NCBI RefSeq assembly: GCF_000155595.1
Contig: NZ_DS989904.1
Span: forward strand, 4,333,987 to 4,397,986
DNA from: Synechococcus sp. PCC 7335
Lineage (GTDB): Bacteria > Cyanobacteriota > Cyanobacteriia > Phormidesmidales > Phormidesmidaceae
Length of the DNA stretch: 64,000 nt
Reading direction: 5' to 3'
Part shown: in pieces, positions 20,755 to 29,997 of the stretch
How the letters are laid out: each line of letters opens with the position of its first letter
How positions within the stretch are numbered: position 1 is the stretch's first letter
Made by a program: the position numbers and the translations under genes
Notes under the pieces: model-generated
Databases searched by the model: none
The model's input: the letters and a program-made list of their open reading frames with translations, nothing else
What the model was told of the DNA's origin: nothing

Positions 20755-21756
20755 TTATCCCAAGATAGAACCAGTCACACAGCTCACCATAGGAATAGCC
20801 TGATAGATTCCTTCTAATCCATGTGCTAGGGCGCTAACACCAAAGCGAGTAACGGGTAAAGAATCGAGCACCATCACCACTGCTAGCAACATCATGTAGA
20901 AAATTGAGTACTTGAAAGTACCTCTAGCTAGATCGCGATCATCAAAGTGACAGCGTAGCTGCCATGCTTTTTTCAGGAAAAGACCACCGAGTACGGCTGC
21001 GCCCAGTCCATAAACCACACCACAGGCTCCCAACGGATACACCATCACTAGTGTCAAAGGGACTAGCCCGACCGTATAGCGCCAGATCTGCTTCGCCGTT
21101 TCTTGATTGCCAACGACAACCGGCATCATTGGTACGTTCACCTTGGCATAGTCATCTTTGATCAGCATTGCCAACGCCCAGAAGTGAGGCGGCGTCCATA
21201 CGAACACGATTGCAAAGAACACCCAAGCCGCCAGATCTAGATGGCCTGTGACTGCTGCCCAACCGACTAGCGGCGGAATCGCACCAGCCGCGCCGCCGAT
21301 CACAATATTCTGGGGAGAAGATCGCTTCAGCCAAAAGGTATAAACCCCCACATACACCATAATCCCTAGCATCGCTAAACTAGCGCTAAGCAAGTTAGCA
21401 AAGCTTGCTAGTAGAGAGAAAGACATCATCGCCATGACTAGCGCAAATAGCAGGGCGTCTCTCGGCTGGATTCGACCAGAGGGAATTGGACGGTGGCGGG
21501 TTCGCTCCATATCGTAGTCAATGTCGCGATCATAGATACAGTTGATCGTTTGAGCCGACGCCGCTGCAAGTGTGCCACTCAACAGAGTGACCAGCAGCAA
21601 AACTGGACCGACTCGGCCTTCTCCAGCCACCCACATTCCCGCTGCGGTTTCGATCAGCAATAGCGGAATGATGCGCGGCTTAGTCAGCTGCCAATAGCTC
21701 TGAATGACCTGCCGGGGGCCATCATGGCGTCGCGCGGTCCAAATCGAGGTTTGCAT
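20755..21756 (-). CDS. ctaB: Protoheme IX farnesyltransferase (haem O synthase)
   Basis: A 333-residue UbiA-superfamily membrane prenyltransferase that adds farnesyl to haem B to make haem O for cytochrome oxidase. The first Asp-rich motif is [19 protein letters not shown]; the second region reads [16 protein letters not shown], with conserved [12 protein letters not shown] between them. About nine membrane helices. It lies downstream of ctaA on the same strand (145 bp) and divergent from ctaCDE, the usual cyanobacterial arrangement. Confidence 0.96.
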   Translation of the reverse strand: MQTSIWTARRHDGPRQVIQSYWQLTKPRIIPLLLIETAAGMWVAGEGRVGPVLLLVTLLSGTLAAASAQTINCIYDRDIDYDMERTRHRPIPSGRIQPRDALLFALVMAMMSFSLLASFANLLSASLAMLGIMVYVGVYTFWLKRSSPQNIVIGGAAGAIPPLVGWAAVTGHLDLAAWVFFAIVFVWTPPHFWALAMLIKDDYAKVNVPMMPVVVGNQETAKQIWRYTVGLVPLTLVMVYPLGACGVVYGLGAAVLGGLFLKKAWQLRCHFDDRDLARGTFKYSIFYMMLLAVVMVLDSLPVTRFGVSALAHGLEGIYQAIPMVSCVTGSILG

Positions 21757-21901
21757 AGTTTAAGGAAAGTCCTATTGCAATTAAGTTCAAAAAAGAGTGT
21801 GAAAGGCTGCTTGAGCACAAGTCTTGAGCACAAGATGTTGGCACGAGATCTTGAGGTAGGGTTGAAGCAACTTCAAAAGAGATTAAAAGGGATACTGCTG
21901 C

Positions 21902-22933
21902 CTACAAAGCGGCTGAGGAAGTGGGAGAAGCCATTTGCTGGTCAGATGTCAGCCCTTCTGGCTGAACTCGATAGTTGCGTAAAGCTCGATAGTCCCGTAA
22001 AGACAGCACCGAAAACCCCACTAACGTACCTAGTAGGGCTGCGCCAATGGTCTGATGACAGACCGTCAGCGGCTCTACCTGTAGTTGCAGCTTGAGTGTG
22101 GCAATCCCTAGCAAAATCTGTAGAACAACCAGTACGCCCGCAGCATTTGCCAGTATCCGTAGATGGCTGTTGAGAGCAGGTGTTCGCCAGACACTAACTA
22201 CTAGCAGCAGTACTGCCAATGTCGGTGGGAGTACGCCAGCGATATGCGTGTTCATAATGTTGCACAGCTCGGATAGGCCAAAGCACTGATGTGCAGCCCA
22301 TCTAGAGGCTACCAAGCCACCAATGATGCTCTGAGCGTAAACCAGCCCAGCGGCGGATAGCCCTAGCCAGGGAAGCTTGCCGGTATTACCAGTGGGGCGG
22401 TACGGCAGCAGGGATAGGGCGATCGCGAGCAAGCTGCAAAAGAACAGTAGCGCTGTTCCTAGATGCGCTGTGACGATGTCGAATCGCAGCAGTTCAATCA
22501 CGGTCAGACCGCCTAAGATACCTTGCACCACAATCAAGAACAGAGCGCCCACTGCCGCCCGAGGCAACCAACCAGGTAGCGATCGCCGATACCAAGCGCA
22601 TAGGCCAACCAGTCCAATCGCCATCAGACCGATCAAAGAGGCGTCCATGCGATGAAACCACTCCAAAAACACTCTTAGATTCATCTGAGCAGTCGGGACT
22701 AGCTGGCCATAGCATAAAGGCCAATCAGGGCAGGCAAGGCCGGCGTTCATCACTCTTGTGGCGCTACCCACAGCCATCAGTGCCAACGTCGCAAAAGCCA
22801 TCTTCCAGACCCAGCGCCGAATGAAGGTTATTTCTGCCGAGTCTAGGCAATAGCTATCTACGGAGTTCGCTGGAGTGTTCACTGGGGGGACGGCTTTCAA
22901 GAAATTGAAGTTGAAAGAGCTAGAGTTAGCCAT
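21902..22933 (-). CDS. ctaA: Haem A synthase (COX15/CtaA family)
   Basis: The 343-residue membrane protein has eight predicted helices in two homologous halves. Visible markers are GSATRVMNAGLACPDWPLCYGQ, the haem-ligand motif EWFHR of the first half, ELLRFDIVTAHLGTA, AAHQCFG..NIMNTHIAG and CHQTIGAALLG. It hydroxylates and oxidises haem O to haem A. Its product follows CtaB in the pathway and feeds CtaD, encoded divergently 0.8 kb away. Start ATG 22933; the first 40 residues are cytoplasmic and poorly conserved. Confidence 0.95.
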   Translation of the reverse strand: MANSSSFNFNFLKAVPPVNTPANSVDSYCLDSAEITFIRRWVWKMAFATLALMAVGSATRVMNAGLACPDWPLCYGQLVPTAQMNLRVFLEWFHRMDASLIGLMAIGLVGLCAWYRRSLPGWLPRAAVGALFLIVVQGILGGLTVIELLRFDIVTAHLGTALLFFCSLLAIALSLLPYRPTGNTGKLPWLGLSAAGLVYAQSIIGGLVASRWAAHQCFGLSELCNIMNTHIAGVLPPTLAVLLLVVSVWRTPALNSHLRILANAAGVLVVLQILLGIATLKLQLQVEPLTVCHQTIGAALLGTLVGFSVLSLRDYRALRNYRVQPEGLTSDQQMASPTSSAAL

Positions 22934-23730
22934 GTATAGATAGTAGAGATATCCAAAGAAACAACTGACTAAGAAAGCGTTTTGGTTTAAGTATTAGCCC
23001 GGAGCAATCTAGATAAATTCTAGTAGTCTCACCAGAGGACAAACCTGCTCAGCCTTGTTCTTAAGGTTTGTTTCGCATTTCTGCTGAGCTGATCTTTGCT
23101 ATTACTCACAACCGAATTTTGTCGGTAAAAGTTCGGCAAGAGATTTTTGCAACACTTCAACGCTGTCGAGTGAAAATATAGCGCAACAAACTAAATATTC
23201 TCTGAGCGTAGACATTTTCCTTTAGAATGCATCTACAAATGCTTAACCTTGCTTAATATTGTTATTTATTGTGTCTGTCTTCAAAGCGCCTAAGTGGTCG
23301 CCTATGCGATCGCTCAAGTGCTATCAGAGCGCTGTCCTCGCTAGTATTTCCATCGGGCTCACTTGAGTGTATTGGCCTATACAGCCGTGATATGAACGTA
23401 GACCATAAGTTAGCCTAAATCCTCGTAGAACAGCACCTGATTAGTCTCTTCTACCTATTTTTCTTCTTCAAAGCAGAAAGTAGAAATGCTGAATAAGAAG
23501 CATAAACAGCTCTAAGGTCTCTCTAATGATCTCGCAGAGATGATCTCGCATAAAAGCTGATTATAGAAAAAAGATTAAAGCGCAAAACAATCGTTTAACA
23601 AAGCACTCATACCATTAGAAATAGCGCTACCTTGTGTGAGGCAACAAAACTCGATCAGCAGCGCTCTTGATCGCCAGCTCGACTCACCCTCCTCATTAGC
23701 CGGACTCGTTTAGGTCCGTGAATCACCACT
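22934..23730. other. Divergent intergenic region between ctaA and ctaC
   Basis: Almost 800 bp between the divergent ctaA and ctaC starts, somewhat AT-richer in the middle. It must contain the promoters of both oxidase operons. I see an 11-bp direct repeat atgatctcgca around 23527-23550 but no gene, tRNA or clear terminator. The long leader suggests regulated transcription, which I cannot resolve by eye. Confidence 0.55.
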
Positions 23731-24756
23731 GTGAATATTCCAAGTCCTATTTTGACCCTGTTAGTGGGTATTTTCGTCACCATTGCTAGTCTTTGGTATG
23801 GCCAAAATAATGGCCTGATGCCAGTAGCCGCTTCTCAGGAGGCAGAGCTAGTTGATGGATTGTTCAGCACGATGATCACTATTGGCTTTGGCCTTTTTCT
23901 GCTTGTAGAAGGTGCTCTGCTCGTCGCCGTTTTTCGATTCCGTCGCAAGGATGGGGACGAGGGCGATGGCGAACACCTTGAGGGCAACATTCCGCTTGAG
24001 ATTGTTTGGACCGCAATTCCAGCTGTTGTTGTATTAGGTATTTCCATATATAGCTTTGATATCTATACCCGTATGGGCGGGCTAGAGCTGATGAAGCACG
24101 ATATGGGCGGACCTGGAAAAATGGTCGAGGTTGCCTACGCGGCTGATGCGGTGCCAGGTAGCTCGACTTCAGCTTTGGGTGAACTGCCGCTAGAAGGTGA
24201 TTTATTAGAGAGTGATCTATCAGAGGGCGAGCTAATTAGCGAAGCTGGGCTAGGTGCTCCTGTAGAGATGGCGGACAGTGCCCTTTCGATCAATGTGCAG
24301 GGCCTGCAATATGCTTTCATCTTTAACTATCCCGATGGGATTGTAGATGGTGAGCTGCATATCCCAGTAGACGAACCGGTAGAGCTGAAACTGAATGCAC
24401 AGGACGTTTTGCATGCGTTCTGGCTGCCGGAGTTTCGCGTTAAGCAAGACATGATCCCAGGACAAGAGACCAGGCTAGTGATCAACGCCATCCGTGAAGG
24501 CACTTATCCGGTGGTCTGCGCTGAGCTTTGTGGTCCTTACCATGGCGGCATGCGTACTCAGCTCATTGTTCATTCGGCAGAAGACTATGCCGCTTGGGTA
24601 GATGAGCGGATGGCGGCTTTGGACAACGGTGAGGTGATCGCGTCTCTACCAACGCCTGCTGCTGACAAAACAGACGCCGAATACTTAGAGACTTTTGTAG
24701 ATCCGCTGCAATTAGCGATCGCCCCTGAGAGCCTAACAGCGCTGCGTAGCGAATAA
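23731..24756 (+). CDS. ctaC: Cytochrome c oxidase subunit II
   Basis: A 341-residue subunit carrying the dinuclear CuA centre. Two N-terminal transmembrane helices (7-25 and 45-70) anchor a periplasmic/lumenal cupredoxin domain. CuA ligands are visible: His in VLHAFWLPEFRVKQD and the cluster CAELCGPYHGGM (Cys, Cys, His, Met). It accepts electrons from cytochrome c or plastocyanin. Between helix 2 and the CuA domain sits an acidic low-complexity insertion of about 45 residues. It starts at GTG 23731. First gene of ctaC-ctaD-ctaE. Confidence 0.95.
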   Translation: MNIPSPILTLLVGIFVTIASLWYGQNNGLMPVAASQEAELVDGLFSTMITIGFGLFLLVEGALLVAVFRFRRKDGDEGDGEHLEGNIPLEIVWTAIPAVVVLGISIYSFDIYTRMGGLELMKHDMGGPGKMVEVAYAADAVPGSSTSALGELPLEGDLLESDLSEGELISEAGLGAPVEMADSALSINVQGLQYAFIFNYPDGIVDGELHIPVDEPVELKLNAQDVLHAFWLPEFRVKQDMIPGQETRLVINAIREGTYPVVCAELCGPYHGGMRTQLIVHSAEDYAAWVDERMAALDNGEVIASLPTPAADKTDAEYLETFVDPLQLAIAPESLTALRSE

Positions 24757-24789
24757 AACTGTACAGAAAAAATATAGCGACTCATCTGT

Positions 24790-26466
24790 ATGACTATCAC
24801 TTCTGAACCCAAAGCCTCTAGCCCGGATACGCCAATGCTGCTGGGCAATGAGCGCAAATGGACTGACTATTTTACCTTTTGTACCGATCACAAGGTCATT
24901 GGTATTCAATACCTGGTCACGGCCTTCTTCTTCTATCTAATCGGCGGTGCGCTAGCAACAGCAATGCGTACAGAGCTAGCGACTCCGGCTCCTGATGTTG
25001 TGACCCCAGATGTATATAACGGCCTGCTGACGCTCCACGGCACGGTAATGCTGTTCTTGTGGATTGTGCCGGCGGGCGCAGGACTAGCAAACTATCTGAT
25101 CCCGCTGATGATTGGAGCGCGGGATATGGCCTTTCCTAGGCTAAATGCGATCGCTTTTTGGATGATCCCCCCTTCCGGTATCTTGCTGATCAGCAGCTTC
25201 TTCTATGAGCCCCCCCAAGCTGGTTGGACTTCATATCCACCGCTAAGCCTAACAACAGGTATGTTAGGAGAAGGGATTTGGATCTTAAGCGTTCTTTTAG
25301 GCGGTACCGCTTCTATCCTAGGCGGCCTGAACTTCTTAGTCACCATCTTGAAGATGCGCGTGCCCAGTATGCCGCTGACTAAGATGCCTTTGTTCTGCTG
25401 GGCGATGATTGCGACCTCCCTGTTGATTTTGATCAGTACGCCTGTGTTGGCTGGTGCTTTAATTCTGCTGGCATTCGACCTAATTGCAGGAACCGCATTT
25501 TTCAACCCTACTGGTGGCGGCAATCCAGTTGTCTACCAGCATATGTTTTGGTTCTATTCGCACCCGGCAGTGTATATCTTTGTGCTGCCGCTGTTCGGTG
25601 CGATTAGTGAAGTGGTTTCTGTCCATGCGCGTAAGCCTATCTTTGGCTATCGGGCGATCGCCTATTCCTCTATTGTCATTAGCTTTCTAGGCCTAATTGT
25701 TTGGGCACATCACATGTTTACTAGTGGTACCCCTCCGTGGCTACGTATGTTCTTTATGATCACCACTATGGTCATTGCCGTACCTACTGGAATCAAGGTC
25801 TTCGGCTGGGTGGCTACGCTTTGGAGAGGAAAGATTGCCTTTACTAGCGCAATGCTGTTTGCCTTAGGGTTCATATCTTTGTTTTTGATCGGTGGCATCA
25901 GCGGCGTTATGCTTGCCGCCGTCCCCTTCGACATTCACGTTCACGACACCTACTTTGTTGTGGCCCACTTCCACTATGTGCTCTTTGGTGCCTCTGTCTT
26001 CGGCATCTTCATGGCGGTCTATCACTGGTTCCCTAAAATGACTGGGCGGATGATGAACGAATTTTGGGGTAAAGTTCATTTTGCCCTGTCGTTTATCGGC
26101 ATGAATCTTACATTTATGCCGATGCATGAACTAGGTCTAAGAGGAATGAACCGCCGCATTGCCCTCTACGATCCTCAGTTCACTGATTTGAACGTTATCG
26201 CCACCATTGGCGCTTACGTCATGGCTGTTTCCACCATTCCGTTCCTCATCAACGCAGTCTGGAGCTGGCGCTATGGTGAGAAAGCACCCGCGAACCCATG
26301 GCGCGCCCTCACGTTGGAATGGCAAACCCTGTCTCCACCACACATTGAGAACTTCGAAGAACTGCCGGAGCTAATTACAGGTCCTTATGACTACGGTTTA
26401 GGCTACACCGCCGAAAGAGACCCTGAAGAACTCTACGCTCACGCAGTCCCTGCGCCTGCTTCGTAG
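24790..26466 (+). CDS. ctaD: Cytochrome c oxidase subunit I
   Basis: The 558-residue catalytic subunit with 12 helices. The haem and CuB ligands are present: LHGTVMLFLW (low-spin haem His), FWFYSHPAVYIFVLP (CuB His and the cross-linked Tyr region), WAHHMFTSG (two CuB His) and HDTYFVVAHFHYV (haem a and a3 His). It reduces O2 to water and pumps protons. 33 bp separate it from ctaC. It is the aa3-type enzyme expected from the adjacent ctaA/ctaB. Confidence 0.98.
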   Translation: MTITSEPKASSPDTPMLLGNERKWTDYFTFCTDHKVIGIQYLVTAFFFYLIGGALATAMRTELATPAPDVVTPDVYNGLLTLHGTVMLFLWIVPAGAGLANYLIPLMIGARDMAFPRLNAIAFWMIPPSGILLISSFFYEPPQAGWTSYPPLSLTTGMLGEGIWILSVLLGGTASILGGLNFLVTILKMRVPSMPLTKMPLFCWAMIATSLLILISTPVLAGALILLAFDLIAGTAFFNPTGGGNPVVYQHMFWFYSHPAVYIFVLPLFGAISEVVSVHARKPIFGYRAIAYSSIVISFLGLIVWAHHMFTSGTPPWLRMFFMITTMVIAVPTGIKVFGWVATLWRGKIAFTSAMLFALGFISLFLIGGISGVMLAAVPFDIHVHDTYFVVAHFHYVLFGASVFGIFMAVYHWFPKMTGRMMNEFWGKVHFALSFIGMNLTFMPMHELGLRGMNRRIALYDPQFTDLNVIATIGAYVMAVSTIPFLINAVWSWRYGEKAPANPWRALTLEWQTLSPPHIENFEELPELITGPYDYGLGYTAERDPEELYAHAVPAPAS

Positions 26467-26575
26467 TCAGGATTTAGAAAATTAGGGAGAGGCGTTTGTA
26501 TATCCATTTCCCTATCTTCCCCCTATTCCTACCACTCTATACTTCATATCCCAGTAAACCCACACTCTTCGCCCT

Positions 26576-27199
26576 ATGCAAGGCTCCATCAACACTGCTG
26601 AAGGTACGCTTAATCTTGCTCAAGAAGAAAACGCCGCCGTCAGTCATCACGAAGAACATCCCGACCATCGCCTGTTCGGCGTGCTTGTCTTTCTGTGCGC
26701 TGAGAGCATGCTGTTCTTAGGTCTATTTATCGCATATATCACTTTTCGCCTGGTTGCGACAGAATGGCCGCCCGCTGGAACTCCAGAGCTAGAAGTTTTG
26801 CTACCTGGCATTAACTCTTTGATTCTTATTTCTAGCAGTTTTGTCATTCACAAAGCCGATACAGCAGTTAAGAATAACAATGTTGGCGGTGTCAAAACCT
26901 GGTTCGCCGTGACTATCGTTATGGGCACTATCTTCTTGCTTGGGCAAGGGTACGAGTATGCCAACCTAGAATTTAGCTTGAAGGACAATCTATTTGCGAG
27001 TACTTTCTACGTGCTCACGGGTTTCCACGGTCTGCATGTCTTCCTAGGCTTACTGCTGATGGGCGCTGTTCTTTGGCGTGCACGGGTTCCCGGTCACTAC
27101 TCTAGTGAGAATCACTTCGGCATCGAAGCAGTTGAACTCTACTGGCATTTTGTAGATGTCATCTGGATTATTCTCTTTATTCTGTTGTACCTTTGGTAG
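26576..27199 (+). CDS. ctaE: Cytochrome c oxidase subunit III
   Basis: The 207-residue protein has five transmembrane helices of the short COX3 form and the markers RLFGVLVFLCAESMLFLGLF, FHGLHVFLGLLLMG and the C-terminal AVELYWHFVDVIWIILFILLY. It stabilises subunit I. It lies 110 bp after ctaD on the same strand and closes the oxidase operon. The ATG 26576 start yields the usual short cytoplasmic N-terminus. Confidence 0.96.
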   Translation: MQGSINTAEGTLNLAQEENAAVSHHEEHPDHRLFGVLVFLCAESMLFLGLFIAYITFRLVATEWPPAGTPELEVLLPGINSLILISSSFVIHKADTAVKNNNVGGVKTWFAVTIVMGTIFLLGQGYEYANLEFSLKDNLFASTFYVLTGFHGLHVFLGLLLMGAVLWRARVPGHYSSENHFGIEAVELYWHFVDVIWIILFILLYLW

Positions 27200-27304
27200 C
27201 CTAGACGAGTCATATCGTATTGCAATCTTCTTTATAAGGGCACTAGAGATAGCGTCCTTATTTTGCTACGACAGCTCTAAACATGTTCTTCCATACGTGT
27301 TCTT

Positions 27305-28114
27305 CTATGCGGTTGCTTCAAGGACTCTATTAAGCTTACCGCTTCTATATCCTTCTAGATCTAGCGTCACGTAGGTAAAACCAAAGCTTTGAAAGGCTTC
27401 TACCAATGATGGTAGGTTGGTTCTACTCGTGAAATCGGCTATCTCTTCTGGCATCAGCTCAATCCGTGCAGTTTCTCCATCTGATCGCACGCGCAAGTTT
27501 CGATACCCCAAATCTCGCATATAGCGTTCAGCTCTTCCTACCCGGTGCAGTTTTTCTGTTGTAATCAGCTCGCCATAGGGAAACCGGGAGCTAAGACAAG
27601 GTTGAGAAGGTTTGTCCCACCAAGGCAGGCCAAGCTGCCTAGATATTTCGCGCACTTCTAGTTTAGTAATTCCCACTTCTGCAAGGGGCGATCGCACGCC
27701 TCTTTCCTTCGCTGCTGCAATTCCCGGTCGATAGTCTAATAGATCGTCGGCGTTAAGACCATCTACTACATAGTCATAGCCTAGCTCGTCGGCGAGAGGT
27801 CGCAGCGTATCATGCAGTTCGCTCTTACAAAAGTAGCAGCGGTTGACTGGATTAGACGTATATTGCTCATTGTCCATCTCATGCGTTTCTACCACGCGAT
27901 GCGCAATGCCCAGCTGCGCTGCCTGCGTCTTGGCATCTTCGAAGTCTTCTGGCATCAAAGAAGGGGAATTAGCAGTGACTGCTAGCGCCTGATCGCCCAG
28001 CACATCCCAGGCCACCTTTGCTACTAGTGTGCTATCAATTCCGCCTGAATAGGCAATCAGTGCGCGATCCATTGCGCGAAAAATAGCTTGAAGCTGGGCC
28101 AGTTTGTCAGACAT
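27305..28114 (-). CDS. larE: ATP-dependent sacrificial sulfur transferase, LarE-like
   Basis: The 269-residue PP-loop ATP pyrophosphatase has YSGGIDSTLVAK near the N-terminus. The LarE family thiolates the nickel-pincer cofactor precursor, donating sulfur from a protein cysteine or a bound cluster. Three cysteines stand out: NRCYFCK (C-x2-C) and KPSQPCLSSRFPYG, the latter at the position of the sacrificial cysteine. I chose ATG 28114 over a TTG at 28129. No larB, larC or larA is present here, so the substrate could differ from lactate racemase cofactor. Confidence 0.85.
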   Translation of the reverse strand: MSDKLAQLQAIFRAMDRALIAYSGGIDSTLVAKVAWDVLGDQALAVTANSPSLMPEDFEDAKTQAAQLGIAHRVVETHEMDNEQYTSNPVNRCYFCKSELHDTLRPLADELGYDYVVDGLNADDLLDYRPGIAAAKERGVRSPLAEVGITKLEVREISRQLGLPWWDKPSQPCLSSRFPYGELITTEKLHRVGRAERYMRDLGYRNLRVRSDGETARIELMPEEIADFTSRTNLPSLVEAFQSFGFTYVTLDLEGYRSGKLNRVLEATA

Positions 28115-28222
28115 ATCGAGCGTAAGCAACGTTACAGAAGACTTCAGCTCTCACTCTAACGCTTCTACAAAGGTATTAGCTGCCCTTTGACGTTTTGCAA
28201 TAGCCAGAAATCTTGATCGCCT

Positions 28223-28256
28223 CGATCTGCCACAAGCCCCGATCTGCCATAAACCC
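28223..28256. repeat. 17-bp tandem repeat, two copies plus a partial third
   Basis: The unit cgatctgccacaagccc is followed by cgatctgccataaaccc (two differences) and then cgatctccc. It lies between the divergent larE-like gene and the acetyltransferase gene. Function unknown. Confidence 0.6.
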
Positions 28257-28340
28257 CGATCTCCCGATTCCTTCTCGATTGTTTTCTAGAGTATGCCTAG
28301 AGGGCAAAAGCCCTTATCCTCGAACATGAATGTATGAGTC

Positions 28341-28967
28341 ATGAAGTCACCTAAGCGTTCTTTCTTCAAGACAGCTGCAACTATTCAAAAGCCACTCGTT
28401 AAGATCGCCACCGCGACCGACGAGACGCCGACTGTTGATGTCCTCGTCCGGGCGTTTCGCTCCGATCCAGTCATCCGTTGGGTATGGCCTGACTTACAGT
28501 CTTATCTCACCTACTTTCCGAGCTTCGTCGAGGTATTTGGAGGTAAGGCGTTTGCACAGAAAAGCGCCTACTTCGTTGAGGACTACGCCGGTGCATCTCT
28601 ATGGCTTCCTCCGAACACGTACCCAGACGAAGAGGCGCTATTCAACTTTCTACAGTGCACCGTTTCTAAGCAGCGGCAAACAGATCTCTTTACGGTATTT
28701 GAACAGATAGACCGCTATCATCCAAGTGAGCCACATTGGTATCTACCACTCATCGGTATCGACCCTTCCCAACAGAGCAGAGGTTATGGCTCAGCCCTAA
28801 TACGGCAGGCTCTTATTCAATGCGATCGCACTCAAACGCTGGCCTATCTTGAAGCATCGAGTCAGAAAAGTACCGCCTTCTATCAGCGACACGGGTTTGA
28901 ATTATTAGGCACCATCCAAGTAGGGACATCACCGCCCCTGTTTCCCATGCAGCGTCAACCGCAATAA
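28341..28967 (+). CDS. GNAT family N-acetyltransferase
   Basis: The 208-residue protein resembles the GNAT branch whose core reads HWYLPLIGIDPSQQSRGYGSAL (acetyl-CoA loop Q-x-x-G-x-G), with AYLEASSQKSTAFYQRHGFE as the C-terminal motif. The N-terminal part (AFRSDPVIRWVWPD) is typical of acetyltransferases that modify small molecules. Substrate unknown. Starts at ATG 28341 and is flanked by divergent and convergent neighbours, so it is probably monocistronic. Confidence 0.85.
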   Translation: MKSPKRSFFKTAATIQKPLVKIATATDETPTVDVLVRAFRSDPVIRWVWPDLQSYLTYFPSFVEVFGGKAFAQKSAYFVEDYAGASLWLPPNTYPDEEALFNFLQCTVSKQRQTDLFTVFEQIDRYHPSEPHWYLPLIGIDPSQQSRGYGSALIRQALIQCDRTQTLAYLEASSQKSTAFYQRHGFELLGTIQVGTSPPLFPMQRQPQ

Positions 28968-29082
28968 CATCATACTCGTTAGTTCGTCTTAGCTTACTAG
29001 CTCACATAGGCCCTTATACATTGACTTTACTGTGTGAAAAAGGATCTGTAAAAAAGATTTATCTCTCTAGCTAGCCAAAGGT

Positions 29083-29886
29083 CTAAAACTGACGACTTTC
29101 AAATACCGTGACGGTTACTGTCAGCAGTAGCACTGTGTAAATCAGTCCATATACAGCATTTTCTAGTAAGCCCCCACCGCTAGGGGGCGCAACAAAACCG
29201 TTAGCAATCTCATTTTTCAGATTCAACCTTTCGAGATCAGGCAATACCAAAAATAGCCCTTCTGCCACCCGGCGAAAGCTCTCGCTCTCTGCGATCTGAT
29301 CAAATGCCAAGATATTTCGAGTTTCGTGGCCAACTGCGAAGAGAGCAAGTGTCATCAAAGTGGCAAGCACAGTGCTAGTAATGACGCCAAACATGATAGC
29401 AGCCGCGATCAGCAGCACCATCTCGAGAAACATAAAGGAAATTGCTAGCAGCATTAGATCTAGCTGATAAGGAATGCCACTGATAGAAAATAGGCCTAGC
29501 ATCAGTAAAGTCAAAGCCCCGATCAACGCGGCCATAACCAGGCTAAGTCCAAAGTGCTTTCCCAAAATGAACTCCGTTCGGCTAACGGGTTTAGCAATTA
29601 GCACTAAGACAGTCTTCTTCTCAATCTCTTTGTTGATTAGGCTCGTCCCAACGAACACGACTACCAATAAAGAGAGAAGGTTAATAGCGGCAAGTCCGGT
29701 ATCAAGAATGAGCTTATCTTCGGTGCCCGCCGCGACTTCTGGCAACAGGACAATGGCCATCACCATGATGATGGCAAAGATGCCAACAACATAAAGGATG
29801 CGATCGCGTATGACTTCTAGAAATACATTGCGAGCGATTGTCCAGATCTTGCTCCAAGTGGTCGAAAGCGTCGTTACCAAATCCAT
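29083..29886 (-). CDS. fraE: ABC-2 type permease, FraE-like
   Basis: A membrane protein of 267 residues from ATG 29886 (a GTG at 29913 is possible), with about six helices. Recognisable segments include NVFLEVIRDRILYVVGIFAI, LINKEIEKKTVLVLIAKPVSR and KHFGLSLVMAALIGALTLL. It is third in a minus-strand series after fraC-like and fraD-like genes, matching fraC-fraD-fraE of Anabaena, where FraE is an ABC permease needed for filament integrity and heterocyst maturation. The partner ATPase is not here. The symbol rests on synteny plus family. Confidence 0.8.
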   Translation of the reverse strand: MDLVTTLSTTWSKIWTIARNVFLEVIRDRILYVVGIFAIIMVMAIVLLPEVAAGTEDKLILDTGLAAINLLSLLVVVFVGTSLINKEIEKKTVLVLIAKPVSRTEFILGKHFGLSLVMAALIGALTLLMLGLFSISGIPYQLDLMLLAISFMFLEMVLLIAAAIMFGVITSTVLATLMTLALFAVGHETRNILAFDQIAESESFRRVAEGLFLVLPDLERLNLKNEIANGFVAPPSGGGLLENAVYGLIYTVLLLTVTVTVFESRQF

Positions 29887-29997
29887 GGGTGCCTTACCGT
29901 AGCGATCAATCACTACTGAAACGAATCATCGCCTATACAATGCCCAGCGGATTGAGAACGAGCAACTTGGTATCAAACTTTATAGGTTTGATAGGTT

